In this document: positions 5,161 to 11,938 of the stretch, one piece after another | Numbering within the stretch: the first letter of the stretch is position 1 | Layout: the number at the start of each line of letters is the position of its first letter | Source of the DNA: Vulcanisaeta sp. UBA163 | Lineage (GTDB): Archaea > Thermoproteota > Thermoprotei > Thermoproteales > Thermocladiaceae | DNA: 12,334 nucleotides | Assembly (NCBI GenBank): GCA_002496475.1 | Contig: DAJV01000009.1 | Coordinates: 1,465 to 13,798 of the forward strand | Direction of reading: 5' to 3' | Position numbers and translations under genes: made by a program | The notes under the pieces: model-generated | What the model saw: only the letters and a program-made list of their open reading frames with translations | Told to the model about the DNA's origin: nothing | Databases searched by the model: none

Positions 5161-6822
5161 TTATTCCTGTTTCAATAACTCATTGAGCTTAATTTCACTA
5201 ATAACAATGGGATACTCGAGATCGAACGATGTTATTACGTCCGGCCTTAACTCCATAACGAAACCAATGTTTTTAGTTCTTACGTATACACATGCTGTTC
5301 TCTCCGGTAGACCTGATGGTACCTCGCATGGACTAAGTGAGTAATTAATGCCGAGACTTGTGAACATCGTCCTTAGTACAGAAAGACCATCTGTAAGCGT
5401 TATCCCAGGTCCACTGATGAGGTAACTAAGCACTAGGTCCTCCCTAACCCCCACCTCGCTGTCCTGGTCTGGTGTTGCTGTATAACCGACCTCAAAGATC
5501 CTAAGGCCGCTCTCAATTAGGGCCTTATTCCTGGCTGCGATTTCCATCAGTTGAGGCCATATGTGGTCCCTAACAACAGTGTAGAGCTCTGACTTGGGGT
5601 TGCTGACTTCCACAAGTTCCCTTTGGTCCATGGTCCTCCTTATCATGACGTCCCTATTACTCATCATGTAATTGAGAACTTCCTGGAAACCAAGTCCTAT
5701 CATTAAGTCCCTCACTAGATCCGTAAACATGCTTAATCCATACCGCGCACCCCTAACAGACTGAGGCGGTAATTCCCTCGGTATTTTGTCATAGCCATAG
5801 GCCACCGCAACATCCTCCACAAGATCCACTGGGTGAAGTACGTTAAACCTGTACGGAGCAACCTTAACCAGTAGTTCACTGCCTTCATCAGTAACATCAT
5901 GCCTAGACATAAGTAGGTAGTTTATGACATCATCCTTACTAAGGTTGAGGCCTAGGTAATCGTTCATGAAGTTTATGGTTAACCTAAGCTCAAGGGGGTT
6001 CAGTGCTGGGGATTCCGTGGTACCCCATGGAGTGGCCACGTTAATTACCTCAATGGTCCTTGAGGAGCTTCTCTCGAGAAGATTGTATGTTAGGACGGCA
6101 AGTATTGACTTGGCGAGCTTTAGGTCTGTCGCGGTTACATCAATTAATACGTTCCTCGTCTTCTCCGTAACCTTAAAGTCCTCACTACCAAGTACGGGTA
6201 TTATCACAAGAACCCTCCCCTCAGAATCAACTAGTATTGGCGCCTTGCCGTCATAAACGGCGTATTTGCCGTATAACCTTCCCTTTTCCGTCCCCTCAAT
6301 AACCTCGACCCCGCTTAACTCCCTATCACTATCCAGGGGTCTATACCTAATGGCATCAAGTCTCTCAAGCCTATACGTGAGGGGTGGCTTAATCTTATCA
6401 GCATCGTAGAAACCAATGGCCATCTTACGTCTATCCCTACCGTAGGTTGCATGCAGTTTCTCCTGTAGTTGAATCATTTGCCTAATTGCTTCGTCATTAA
6501 GCCTTAGGTCACGTACAATACCCATCATTATGTACGGCCTATTGGGGACATCCTCAGCGATCAACCTAAAGCCGGAAGTAACTATGTTGAATTTGGGAAG
6601 CCCAACTTCAATCCTCAGCAATCCCCTGAGTGACCTGGCTATGCCCTCGACGGAGAGGAGGTCAGGTCTATCGTGAGTAACCTCAAACGATACATCATCA
6701 CCGGAAACACCCTCAACCTCACCCTTAAGCCTATTCAGGAAAGTAATGAGCTCCCCCTCGCCACTAAAGTACTTACCCAATAAACCCTCTAGGTCGCTTC
6801 GCTTAAATGTGATTATAGGCAT
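5161..6822 (-). CDS. pheT: Phenylalanine--tRNA ligase beta subunit
   Basis: A 553-residue beta subunit of the heterotetrameric PheRS, which charges tRNA-Phe. Its length fits the archaeal/eukaryotic type, which lacks the N-terminal OB and C-terminal anticodon domains of bacterial PheT. Regions in order: N-terminal domain with VTHDRPDLLSVEG at 48-60; B3/B4 editing domain at about 90-260, which removes Tyr mischarged on tRNA-Phe; B5 domain from NPLELRLTINFMNDYLGL at 275-292 through YRFNVLHPVDLVEDVAVAYGY at 324-344; and the inactive class II synthetase-like core from about 364, with VSNPKSELYTVVR at 406-418 and RIFEVG at 441-446. The catalytic partner PheS is not in this window. The ATG at 6822 is leaderless-like, with a TATA-like box 23-30 nt upstream shared with the divergent PEBP gene. 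dtdA follows 20 nt downstream. Confidence 0.97.
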   Translation of the reverse strand: MPIITFKRSDLEGLLGKYFSGEGELITFLNRLKGEVEGVSGDDVSFEVTHDRPDLLSVEGIARSLRGLLRIEVGLPKFNIVTSGFRLIAEDVPNRPYIMMGIVRDLRLNDEAIRQMIQLQEKLHATYGRDRRKMAIGFYDADKIKPPLTYRLERLDAIRYRPLDSDRELSGVEVIEGTEKGRLYGKYAVYDGKAPILVDSEGRVLVIIPVLGSEDFKVTEKTRNVLIDVTATDLKLAKSILAVLTYNLLERSSSRTIEVINVATPWGTTESPALNPLELRLTINFMNDYLGLNLSKDDVINYLLMSRHDVTDEGSELLVKVAPYRFNVLHPVDLVEDVAVAYGYDKIPRELPPQSVRGARYGLSMFTDLVRDLMIGLGFQEVLNYMMSNRDVMIRRTMDQRELVEVSNPKSELYTVVRDHIWPQLMEIAARNKALIESGLRIFEVGYTATPDQDSEVGVREDLVLSYLISGPGITLTDGLSVLRTMFTSLGINYSLSPCEVPSGLPERTACVYVRTKNIGFVMELRPDVITSFDLEYPIVISEIKLNELLKQE

Positions 6823-6876
6823 TCAAGTTTCGAGACAACAAAACCTATTAAGCATTTTGATCATTATTACTAGGAC
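6823..6876. promoter_or_regulatory. Compact divergent promoter of pheT and the PEBP gene
   Basis: Only 54 bp separate the two start codons. The central CTATTAAG/CTTAATAG element at 6845-6852 is 23-30 nt before the pheT ATG on the minus strand and 25-32 nt before the PEBP ATG on the plus strand. One A/T element could therefore serve transcription both ways. Neither gene has a ribosome-binding site in this gap, which fits leaderless mRNAs. Confidence 0.5.
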
Positions 6877-7476
6877 ATGAGGCCCCGTCTAATCACTGCC
6901 TTGGCCATAGTTATAATAATAGTCGCGGCATTCATCATAGGCACCCTGCAATATACAGGTAGGGGAGTCACGAAGGTAATTTCCATAGGCCTTGTGAAGG
7001 TTCCATTAAATACACACAGGATCATTGTAAAGTCAGTATTCAACAACGGTTCTCAAATACCCATTACTTACACGTGTAATGGGTTGGATGAATCAATGCC
7101 GTTGTACATAAATAATGTGCCCAATAATACCAAGTCATTAATGGTCATTATGGAGGACCTTAACGCACCGAATGGGATCTTCGTGCACTGGGTCCTCTAT
7201 GATATACCGCCTAACGTTACCGAGATACCGCAGGGAGTGCCGGCTCAGTATTACGTGCCTGGCATTGGATATCAGGGATTGAATGATTTTGGTAAGGTTG
7301 GTTATGGCGGACCATGTCCACCAAGTGGTCCTCCGCATGAGTACGTGATCATAATACTAGCCCTGAATAGGGAAATAGCTCCAGGTGAGGGTGTTAGTGA
7401 CTTGGGTTTAATTAATGCCGTGGGTGTGAACGATATTGTTGGGTATGGCGTTTTAACGGGGTATTATGGTGGTTAA
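6877..7476 (+). CDS. Membrane-anchored PEBP family protein (YbhB/YbcL, Raf-kinase-inhibitor-like)
   Basis: A 199-residue phosphatidylethanolamine-binding-protein homologue. Residues 1-24 (MRPR then a hydrophobic run to GTL) form a signal anchor or uncleaved signal, so the domain from about residue 45 is probably outside the membrane. Family blocks are VIMEDLNAPNG at 90-100, FVHWVLYDIP at 102-111 with the conserved His-Trp, and GLNDFGKVGYGGPCPPSG at 134-151 followed by HEY at 154-156. This matches the DPDAPxGxFVHW and GxNDFGxxGYGGPCPPxGxPHxY signatures, with Asn replacing the second acidic residue. The PEBP ligand pocket is conserved, but the physiological ligand in archaea is unknown. Asn-rich sites such as NNT and NVT could be glycosylated. 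It is divergent from pheT. Its stop codon overlaps that of the next, opposing gene. Confidence 0.93.
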   Translation: MRPRLITALAIVIIIVAAFIIGTLQYTGRGVTKVISIGLVKVPLNTHRIIVKSVFNNGSQIPITYTCNGLDESMPLYINNVPNNTKSLMVIMEDLNAPNGIFVHWVLYDIPPNVTEIPQGVPAQYYVPGIGYQGLNDFGKVGYGGPCPPSGPPHEYVIIILALNREIAPGEGVSDLGLINAVGVNDIVGYGVLTGYYGG

Positions 7477-8126
7477 GTTAGTCCTACTATGCGTTTGATT
7501 TCCTCGAGTTTCCTCCTCGATTCCTCATTCTCAGTAATCAATCTACTATTCTCATTGGTTAATTCATTAATTCTCCTGGTTAATTCCTCATTCTCCCTCT
7601 TCAACTTATCAATTTCCTCACTGCCAGTTCCTGCAACACCTAACTCTCTGCATTTCTCAGGAATCCTATCGCTCCTTACCCAATAAATAACCTGTGTGTT
7701 CTCTCTGTCCCACTTGAGTTCTCCAGTGTCGATGTTAAGTTCAAGGGTTGTTAATATTGCGAACACGTCGCCACGCTTAAGCTTGTACTTAGGAACGACT
7801 TCATCAAAAAACCATTTTTTCATTGAATTAAACACATTATCTAGCGAATCCTTGAACCCCTGGGAATTCCTAATCATCCTAAATATTTCATTTGCCTTGT
7901 TCTCGGGGAATTTAGATCTTAAACTACCGCCAATGGCGCCAAAAAGGAGCCTGAAGAAGTCTGGCCTTCCCTCTCTACCGTACTTACCGAATAACTTAGC
8001 TGCCGAGGTCTTACCAGTTACCCACCTAATCTTTAGAATATTACCTCCAACTAGCTCGGCAGATACGCCTCCTCTCTCGAGGTCCTCCTCCCCACTGGTC
8101 TCCCCTCTTCTCTCTTCACTACCCAT
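7473..8126 (-). CDS. Coiled-coil protein, candidate ThermoDBP-type single-stranded-DNA-binding protein
   Basis: A 217-residue protein with three regions. Residues 1-25 are acidic and probably disordered. Residues about 26-160 are a basic alpha/beta core rich in K, R, W and F, including KTSAAKLFGKYGREGRP at 39-55, MKKWFFDEV at 102-110 and YKLKRGDVFAILTTLEL at 114-130 followed by GELKWD at 135-140. Residues about 169-213 are a heptad-like coiled coil (IDKLKRENEELTRRINEL and so on) with Leu/Ile at zipper positions. A basic core plus C-terminal leucine zipper is the architecture of ThermoDBP, the protein that replaces OB-fold SSB in Thermoproteales. I base the match on architecture and on a remembered GDV/GELxWD hairpin pattern, not on a search. 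A TATA-like box (TTTTTATT, 8150-8157) lies 24-31 nt before the ATG. Otherwise it is a conserved hypothetical coiled-coil protein. Confidence 0.8.
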   Translation of the reverse strand: MGSEERRGETSGEEDLERGGVSAELVGGNILKIRWVTGKTSAAKLFGKYGREGRPDFFRLLFGAIGGSLRSKFPENKANEIFRMIRNSQGFKDSLDNVFNSMKKWFFDEVVPKYKLKRGDVFAILTTLELNIDTGELKWDRENTQVIYWVRSDRIPEKCRELGVAGTGSEEIDKLKRENEELTRRINELTNENSRLITENEESRRKLEEIKRIVGLT

Positions 8127-8149
8127 GCATTAAATAAATAACTATTCTC

Positions 8150-8157
8150 AATAAAAA
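8150..8157 (-). promoter_or_regulatory. TATA-like box for the coiled-coil protein gene
   Basis: Minus-strand TTTTTATT lies 24-31 nt before the ATG at 8126, with no ribosome-binding site between, fitting a leaderless transcript. It shares a 139-bp A/T-rich divergent region with the gfcR-like gene. Confidence 0.55.
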
Positions 8158-8234
8158 CCTTTCACCACATAATTATTAGTAATATATTAATTTTATCATG
8201 ATTACAAGGCTAATGAAGTATTTTAGTGATTAAC

Positions 8235-8242
8235 TTTTTAAA
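8235..8242 (+). promoter_or_regulatory. TATA box of the GfcR-like gene
   Basis: TTTTTAAA lies 24-31 nt before the ATG at 8266. It is one of the best archaeal TATA matches in the window, and the gene is probably leaderless. Confidence 0.65.
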
Positions 8243-8258
8243 CAATTGATTAAACAAT
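8238..8258 (+). repeat. Phased direct repeat over the gfcR-like promoter
   Basis: TTAAACAAT occurs at 8238-8246 and again at 8250-8258, a 12-bp period. The first copy overlaps the TATA box and the second lies between it and the start codon. Placement fits an operator that blocks TBP or polymerase, possibly for autoregulation. This is an inference; both copies are A/T-rich. Confidence 0.4.
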
Positions 8259-8265
8259 AAATCAA

Positions 8266-9006
8266 ATGCGGGCAGGTAGAAGGTTAGTTAAGGTTGATGA
8301 GCAATTGGAGGCTGTGGAGCTCATAAATACTGCAAAGTCTATATACGGCTTATCATACAGGGAATTATCACAGGTACTGGGTATACCGGAGAGCCTGCTA
8401 TGTAGGTATGCTAATGGTGATTTACTGCCTTCACTAGATACAGTTAGTGTAATAAAGAATAGACTGAAGTCAATGTTGGATCTCACGGAAGTTCTGAGGA
8501 GGAATGTTGCCGTGAAGGATGGCTTTATCGATCTAAACAATGTTCTATTTAACCCATACATACTGAGGCTTTACCAAAGGAGGATTAGGGAATTCTTCTC
8601 TGATTTACCTATTAGTAAGGTATTGACAGCGGCAACCGATGGAATACCTCTCTCGGTAATGGCGTCCTACGCCTTAAATGCAAGGCTTGCCATAGCCAAG
8701 CAGTATAAGGACATAGCCACGGAGGACTTTTACGAAGTTAGTTATATAGCTGAATCACCACCGCGTAGGATCTCCCTATACTTACCAAGGCATTTGCTGG
8801 AGAGGGGTGATGAGGTTTTGATAGTTGATGACATTGTAAGGACAGGAAGAACACTAAATGCATTGGTGGAGATGATAAATAATGCCAGCGCTCATCTTGC
8901 AGGCGTCTCGGTTCTAATATCAATGAGTAATGCATGGATCGAGAAATTGAAAGATAAGAACGTACGCATAGACATAATACTGAACCTAGATAGCATGAAG
9001 GTATAG
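8266..9006 (+). CDS. gfcR: GfcR-like transcriptional regulator (HTH plus phosphoribosyltransferase domain)
   Basis: A 246-residue two-domain protein. Residues about 12-75 hold an XRE-like helix-turn-helix (LSYRELSQVLGIPESLLCRY at 29-48, then SLDTVSVIKNRL). Residues about 95-246 are a type I phosphoribosyltransferase fold with the PRPP-binding motif VLIVDDIVRTGRT at 184-196 and the flexible-loop region PPRRISLYLP at 165-174. This arrangement is that of the archaeal GfcR family, in which the phosphoribosyltransferase domain is thought to act as a sensor rather than an enzyme. In haloarchaea GfcR activates glycolytic genes; the target here is unknown and could include purine or sugar metabolism. 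The ATG at 8266 has a well-placed TATA box and no leader. A direct repeat overlaps that promoter. It is divergent from the coiled-coil gene at 7473-8126 and 80 bp ahead of the glycosyltransferase. Confidence 0.85.
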   Translation: MRAGRRLVKVDEQLEAVELINTAKSIYGLSYRELSQVLGIPESLLCRYANGDLLPSLDTVSVIKNRLKSMLDLTEVLRRNVAVKDGFIDLNNVLFNPYILRLYQRRIREFFSDLPISKVLTAATDGIPLSVMASYALNARLAIAKQYKDIATEDFYEVSYIAESPPRRISLYLPRHLLERGDEVLIVDDIVRTGRTLNALVEMINNASAHLAGVSVLISMSNAWIEKLKDKNVRIDIILNLDSMKV

Positions 9007-9054
9007 TTCATAAATGGACATTAATAGGACCTAACACAGGTAATGAAGGATAAA

Positions 9055-9062
9055 TTATTAAG
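9055..9062 (+). promoter_or_regulatory. TATA-like box for the glycosyltransferase gene
   Basis: TTATTAAG lies 25-32 nt before the ATG at 9087. Relative to the earlier in-frame ATG at 9069 it would be only 7-14 nt away, so it favours the later start. Confidence 0.45.
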
Positions 9063-9086
9063 TATCAAATGATTAATGGGCCCGTG

Positions 9087-10484
9087 ATGTCAATCAATTA
9101 CGAAACACTAATTATGATAATATACATAGTACTAACATTCCTAGCCTTCTACCCAATAATATATCAACTACTAATAATTAGGAAAGGGATTAGGGGACGT
9201 GACGAGTCGCCGAGTGCCGAGGATTTAGATATGAGTAATAAAAGCAAGGTTAGGGTGTTCATAGTAGTCCCCATGAAGTCCGAGCCCCTAGACCTAGTGG
9301 AGTTATCCATGAATAGGTTATCATCGCTAGGCAATGAATTTAACATTATCTATGTACTGGATAATTATGATGATGAGATGATAAGGATAATCAAGGCCCT
9401 AGGAAGTAAGTACGGTTTTAAGGTAATACATAGGGAAAAGCCAAGGGGATTCAAAGGTGGTGCGTTGAATCACGTAATTAAGAAATTGGGACTTAATGAC
9501 GAGGATTACATACTTGTACTCGACGTAGACGCTGTGGTTAGCACTAGCTCACTTAGGGAATTACAGAGGTATCTTTACTCAGCAAGTGCGGTGGTGCCTC
9601 GTTGGATCGCCATTAATAGTAATGACTCATCATTAGCCCGTGGACAATGGCTCGGTTATCTACTCTTCTTCAGAGTTTTCAAGGCACTTGATAACCTGGT
9701 CAATTGGGTTCCAATACTTGGCAGTGGGTCTCTGGTGAGCATTGGCGCGATTAGAAGGGTTGGTTATTGGCCTGAGGATGTTCTTGAGGATGTTGAGTTA
9801 GGCGTTAAGTTCTTCACAGAGAACTTAAGGGTTAAATACAATGACAATGCCCAGGTGCTGGTAGAGGTTCCGATTAATTACATGGGATTCCTCAGGCAAC
9901 AGCTTAGGTGGAGTCTTGGCGTAGGTAGGGTAGTTAGGAGACACTTCTGGCAAGTACTGCGTAGGAGACATGGTGGCACAGTAATGCTTTACCTGGGTCA
10001 GTACTTCGCCTATGTACTTCAATTAATTTCAATACTAATGCTTGCTATAATTGACGTTACAGGCCTAAGGATACCGCTATGGGCCTTCGCATCCTTATTA
10101 GTACTTGTAGTACCACCACTGGCCCTGTACCTATACAACCTGCTTGGCCTTGATAGGGAATACGGTGGTGATCCCCGTAGGGACATATTCGCGATTAACA
10201 GTGTGAATCTAGCCTTCATAATGGCGCTACCCAGGATAGCCATTGCAAACCTAATGGGGTTACTCGGTATTGGTAGTATTGAGTGGGTACCAACGCCCAA
10301 GGGCTCCCGTAAATGGTCCAGGGAAAGCATAAACCTACTACCCGAGTTACTAATGGTGTCAATAGTAATTATTGCGTTCATCTTTACCGCAATACACCTA
10401 ATGCCGTTAAACATGTTAATAACACTGCCATACCTCGCGGGGTATGTAAGGGGACTTTGGAGGATAATCAATGGTACACTATGA
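9087..10484 (+). CDS. Family 2 glycosyltransferase, membrane-bound processive type
   Basis: A 465-residue inverting GT-A enzyme related to cellulose, hyaluronan and beta-mannan synthases. An N-terminal membrane helix (about 5-30) precedes the cytoplasmic catalytic domain: IVVPMKSEP at 59-67, FKGGALN at 122-128, LDVDA at 145-149 holding the DxD metal and sugar-nucleotide site, LEDVELG at 233-239 with the acceptor-activating acidic residue, and the QQLRW form of the QxxRW motif at 271-275. Four or five C-terminal helices follow, at about 301-324, 329-352, 370-394, 419-439 and 440-457, with the cytoplasmic WVPTPKG at 400-406. These features fit synthesis and export of a beta-linked polysaccharide or a glycolipid; the sugar cannot be told from sequence. 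The ATG at 9087 is preferred for its promoter spacing; 9069 would add six residues (MINGPV). It converges on the UDG gene with 2 nt between stops. Confidence 0.9.
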   Translation: MSINYETLIMIIYIVLTFLAFYPIIYQLLIIRKGIRGRDESPSAEDLDMSNKSKVRVFIVVPMKSEPLDLVELSMNRLSSLGNEFNIIYVLDNYDDEMIRIIKALGSKYGFKVIHREKPRGFKGGALNHVIKKLGLNDEDYILVLDVDAVVSTSSLRELQRYLYSASAVVPRWIAINSNDSSLARGQWLGYLLFFRVFKALDNLVNWVPILGSGSLVSIGAIRRVGYWPEDVLEDVELGVKFFTENLRVKYNDNAQVLVEVPINYMGFLRQQLRWSLGVGRVVRRHFWQVLRRRHGGTVMLYLGQYFAYVLQLISILMLAIIDVTGLRIPLWAFASLLVLVVPPLALYLYNLLGLDREYGGDPRRDIFAINSVNLAFIMALPRIAIANLMGLLGIGSIEWVPTPKGSRKWSRESINLLPELLMVSIVIIAFIFTAIHLMPLNMLITLPYLAGYVRGLWRIINGTL

Positions 10485-10486
10485 AA

Positions 10487-11125
10487 CTAAATATAATCAA
10501 GTATACCGCCGCTATCACCCTTATTAATTAATGACTTGACCCTCCTCAGATCATCCTCAATAACCTCCCTTAACCTCGGATTATAGAGAGCCGCTGCCGG
10601 GTGATAGGTCGGGAGAACCTTAACGCTAACATCACCAATCTTGGCACTAAACACCTTACCTCTAATACTACTTATGTTCGACACGGATTTCTCCGGGTAA
10701 CCAGCCATTGTAAGCACCTCCCGGGCACTATGCCTGCCAAGGCATACAATTACCTGAGGCTTAATCAGGAGTATCTGAGTCACGAGGTACGGTCTGCATG
10801 CCTCAACCTCATCCTTCTCAGGATCCCTATTATTAGGCGGCCTGCACTTAACAACATTAGTAATGTAAACCTCCTCCCTCCTAATACCTATATTACCTAA
10901 CAACTTAGTTAGCAGTTGACCAGCGGCACCCACAAAGGGCCTACCCTCCTCATCCTCCCTCTCGCCAGGTGCCTCGCCTATCAACATGATCCTTGCATTT
11001 AATGGGCCCTCGCCAGGAACAACCCTTTTCCTTGTGGTGTATAATTTACACTTCGTGCAATTTAGCATTAAATTCACTAAATCGCCATAATTAGCAACGT
11101 TTATCCTGAGTTTAATAATGTCCAT
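10487..11125 (-). CDS. Family 4 uracil-DNA glycosylase (Fe-S)
   Basis: A 212-residue thermostable UDG that removes uracil, produced by cytosine deamination, from DNA as the first step of base-excision repair. Cys23, Cys26, Cys94 and Cys110 are spaced as the 4Fe-4S ligands of family 4. Motif A, GEAPGEREDEEGRPFVGAAG at 50-69, contains the family GEAPG with the catalytic-site Glu/Asp region. TNVVKCRPPNNRDP lies at 89-102. The C-terminal motif HPAAAL at 175-180 inserts into the DNA helix. Length is typical at about 190-220 residues. The ATG at 11125 has GAGGTGAT 2 nt upstream, and a TATA-like box at 11160-11169 predicts a leader of roughly 15 nt. The N-terminal 20 residues are somewhat longer than in many homologues. 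It is convergent with the glycosyltransferase. Hot acidic habitats raise deamination rates, which fits the gene's presence. Confidence 0.95.
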   Translation of the reverse strand: MDIIKLRINVANYGDLVNLMLNCTKCKLYTTRKRVVPGEGPLNARIMLIGEAPGEREDEEGRPFVGAAGQLLTKLLGNIGIRREEVYITNVVKCRPPNNRDPEKDEVEACRPYLVTQILLIKPQVIVCLGRHSAREVLTMAGYPEKSVSNISSIRGKVFSAKIGDVSVKVLPTYHPAAALYNPRLREVIEDDLRRVKSLINKGDSGGILDYI

Positions 11126-11127
11126 AA

Positions 11128-11135
11128 ATCACCTC
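11128..11135 (-). promoter_or_regulatory. Shine-Dalgarno of the UDG gene
   Basis: GAGGTGAT on the minus strand matches the 16S 3' end over eight bases and is 2 nt before the ATG at 11125. This makes the gene one of the few in the window that is not leaderless-like, despite being first in its transcript. Confidence 0.65.
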
Positions 11136-11159
11136 AATCAAGATTAAAGGTAGGCCCAG

Positions 11160-11169
11160 ATTTTAATTT
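11160..11169 (-). promoter_or_regulatory. TATA-like box for the UDG gene
   Basis: The minus strand reads AAAATTAAAA about 35-44 nt before the UDG start codon. It predicts initiation near 11138-11142 and a short leader that includes the Shine-Dalgarno sequence. Confidence 0.4.
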
Positions 11170-11241
11170 TGCCTTTACAATATTCAACTCAATATTCTCA
11201 GGCATATACCTAGTTGATCCAGTGAAAGGTACAGCGTGTGG

Positions 11242-11251
11242 GTGGTACCAC
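11242..11251. repeat. 10-bp perfect palindrome between UDG and eS6 genes
   Basis: GTGGTACCAC is self-complementary over 10 bp, and a GGTAC at 11228-11232 can also pair with GTACC at 11245-11249. The 236-bp gap at 11126-11361 holds no gene I can support. The palindrome may be a protein-binding site or chance. Confidence 0.35.
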
Positions 11252-11347
11252 GATGAAAATCACAGTGTAGTCTCCACAATACGTGACCATGACTATTAAC
11301 CTTAATGCGCAGAACATACCTTGGCTATTGATTGCACAATTTTACGC

Positions 11348-11352
11348 AAAAA
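11348..11352 (-). terminator. Possible T-tract terminator of the eS6 gene
   Basis: The minus strand reads TATTTTTGCG 10-14 nt after the eS6 stop codon, a non-template T5 tract of the kind that ends archaeal transcripts. No hairpin is needed for this type. Confidence 0.35.
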
Positions 11353-11361
11353 TATTGGTAA

Positions 11362-11817
11362 TTACTGTTTTTCCTCAGCCTTTTGTTCGCCGCCACCACT
11401 GAGCTTTTGAGCTTCCTTGTCGCCAAGCGGTATTATAGGGCCTTCCCTCCAATCCTTTGGGTAGATTAGGATGGTGTTTACCTGGACTATTTGATCACTT
11501 ATCGTGTTGCCTCTAACGAGTTTTCGCTTCCTTATGCCGCGCTTCTCAGGGTGATAACCAATACCCTCACTCATTAGTAGGTACTTCTTAACAGCACCCT
11601 CAATATTTGGAAGCATTGGTGCGCCATCAACGCCACTACCACCCGTAATCCTAATTCTAAAGCCCGACGGTAGCTCAAAGACCTCCCTTATCACCCCACC
11701 ATCCACCTCATCACCAATCCTCAAACCCACGAACCTCTGGGCAATTGGATCCTTAACCTCGAATTGCCTAGCCCTCCCACTCACTGGATCACTGAGTACA
11801 AGCTTGAACGTAGGCAT
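11362..11817 (-). CDS. rps6e: 30S ribosomal protein eS6
   Basis: A 151-residue archaeal eS6, a small-subunit protein shared with eukaryotes. The family fingerprint is clear: FKLVLSDPVSGRARQFEV at 4-21, ITGGSGVDGAPM at 57-68, GIGYHPEKRGIRKRKLVRGN at 85-104, and ISDQIVQVNTILI at 106-118. The basic KRGIRKRKLVRG stretch contacts 16S rRNA. The C-terminal 15-20 residues are charged and Gly/Glu/Lys-rich and probably flexible. Archaeal eS6 is typically 120-150 residues, without the long phosphorylated tail of eukaryotes. The ATG at 11817 has TATTTTAATA at 24-33 nt upstream and no ribosome-binding site, so it is probably leaderless. It appears monocistronic, divergent from the membrane-protein gene at 11939. 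Confidence 0.97.
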   Translation of the reverse strand: MPTFKLVLSDPVSGRARQFEVKDPIAQRFVGLRIGDEVDGGVIREVFELPSGFRIRITGGSGVDGAPMLPNIEGAVKKYLLMSEGIGYHPEKRGIRKRKLVRGNTISDQIVQVNTILIYPKDWREGPIIPLGDKEAQKLSGGGEQKAEEKQ

Positions 11818-11840
11818 TGACTTTAGCGTGGGTAGGGGGT

Positions 11841-11850
11841 TATTAAAATA
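11841..11850 (-). promoter_or_regulatory. TATA-like box of the eS6 gene
   Basis: The minus strand reads TATTTTAATA 24-33 nt before the ATG at 11817. The intervening stretch is C-rich and has no ribosome-binding site. Confidence 0.6.
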
Positions 11851-11911
11851 CTTCTATCGTTATGAATATTCAGTACTTTAACATAAATGTCATATTTTTG
11901 AAATAATAATG

Positions 11912-11920
11912 TTTAAAAAT
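11912..11920 (+). promoter_or_regulatory. TATA-like box for the terminal membrane-protein gene
   Basis: TTTAAAAAT is 19-27 nt before the ATG at 11939 and 28-36 nt before the in-frame ATG at 11948. The spacing does not decide between these starts. Confidence 0.45.
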
Positions 11921-11938
11921 AGCAAAAAATCCAGATTC

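Noticed and set aside
7489..8133. Long plus-strand frames rich in Ser and Leu
   Set aside because: They mirror the coiled-coil gene. The opposite strand has a promoter and coherent heptads, while these have low-complexity content.
10019..10471. 150-codon minus-strand frame
   Set aside because: It is a shadow of the glycosyltransferase C-terminal membrane segments, with no start signal and no recognisable domain.
11250..11300. Box C/D or tRNA-like element in the UDG-eS6 gap
   Set aside because: CGATGA is present without a matching CTGA box, and no cloverleaf can be drawn.
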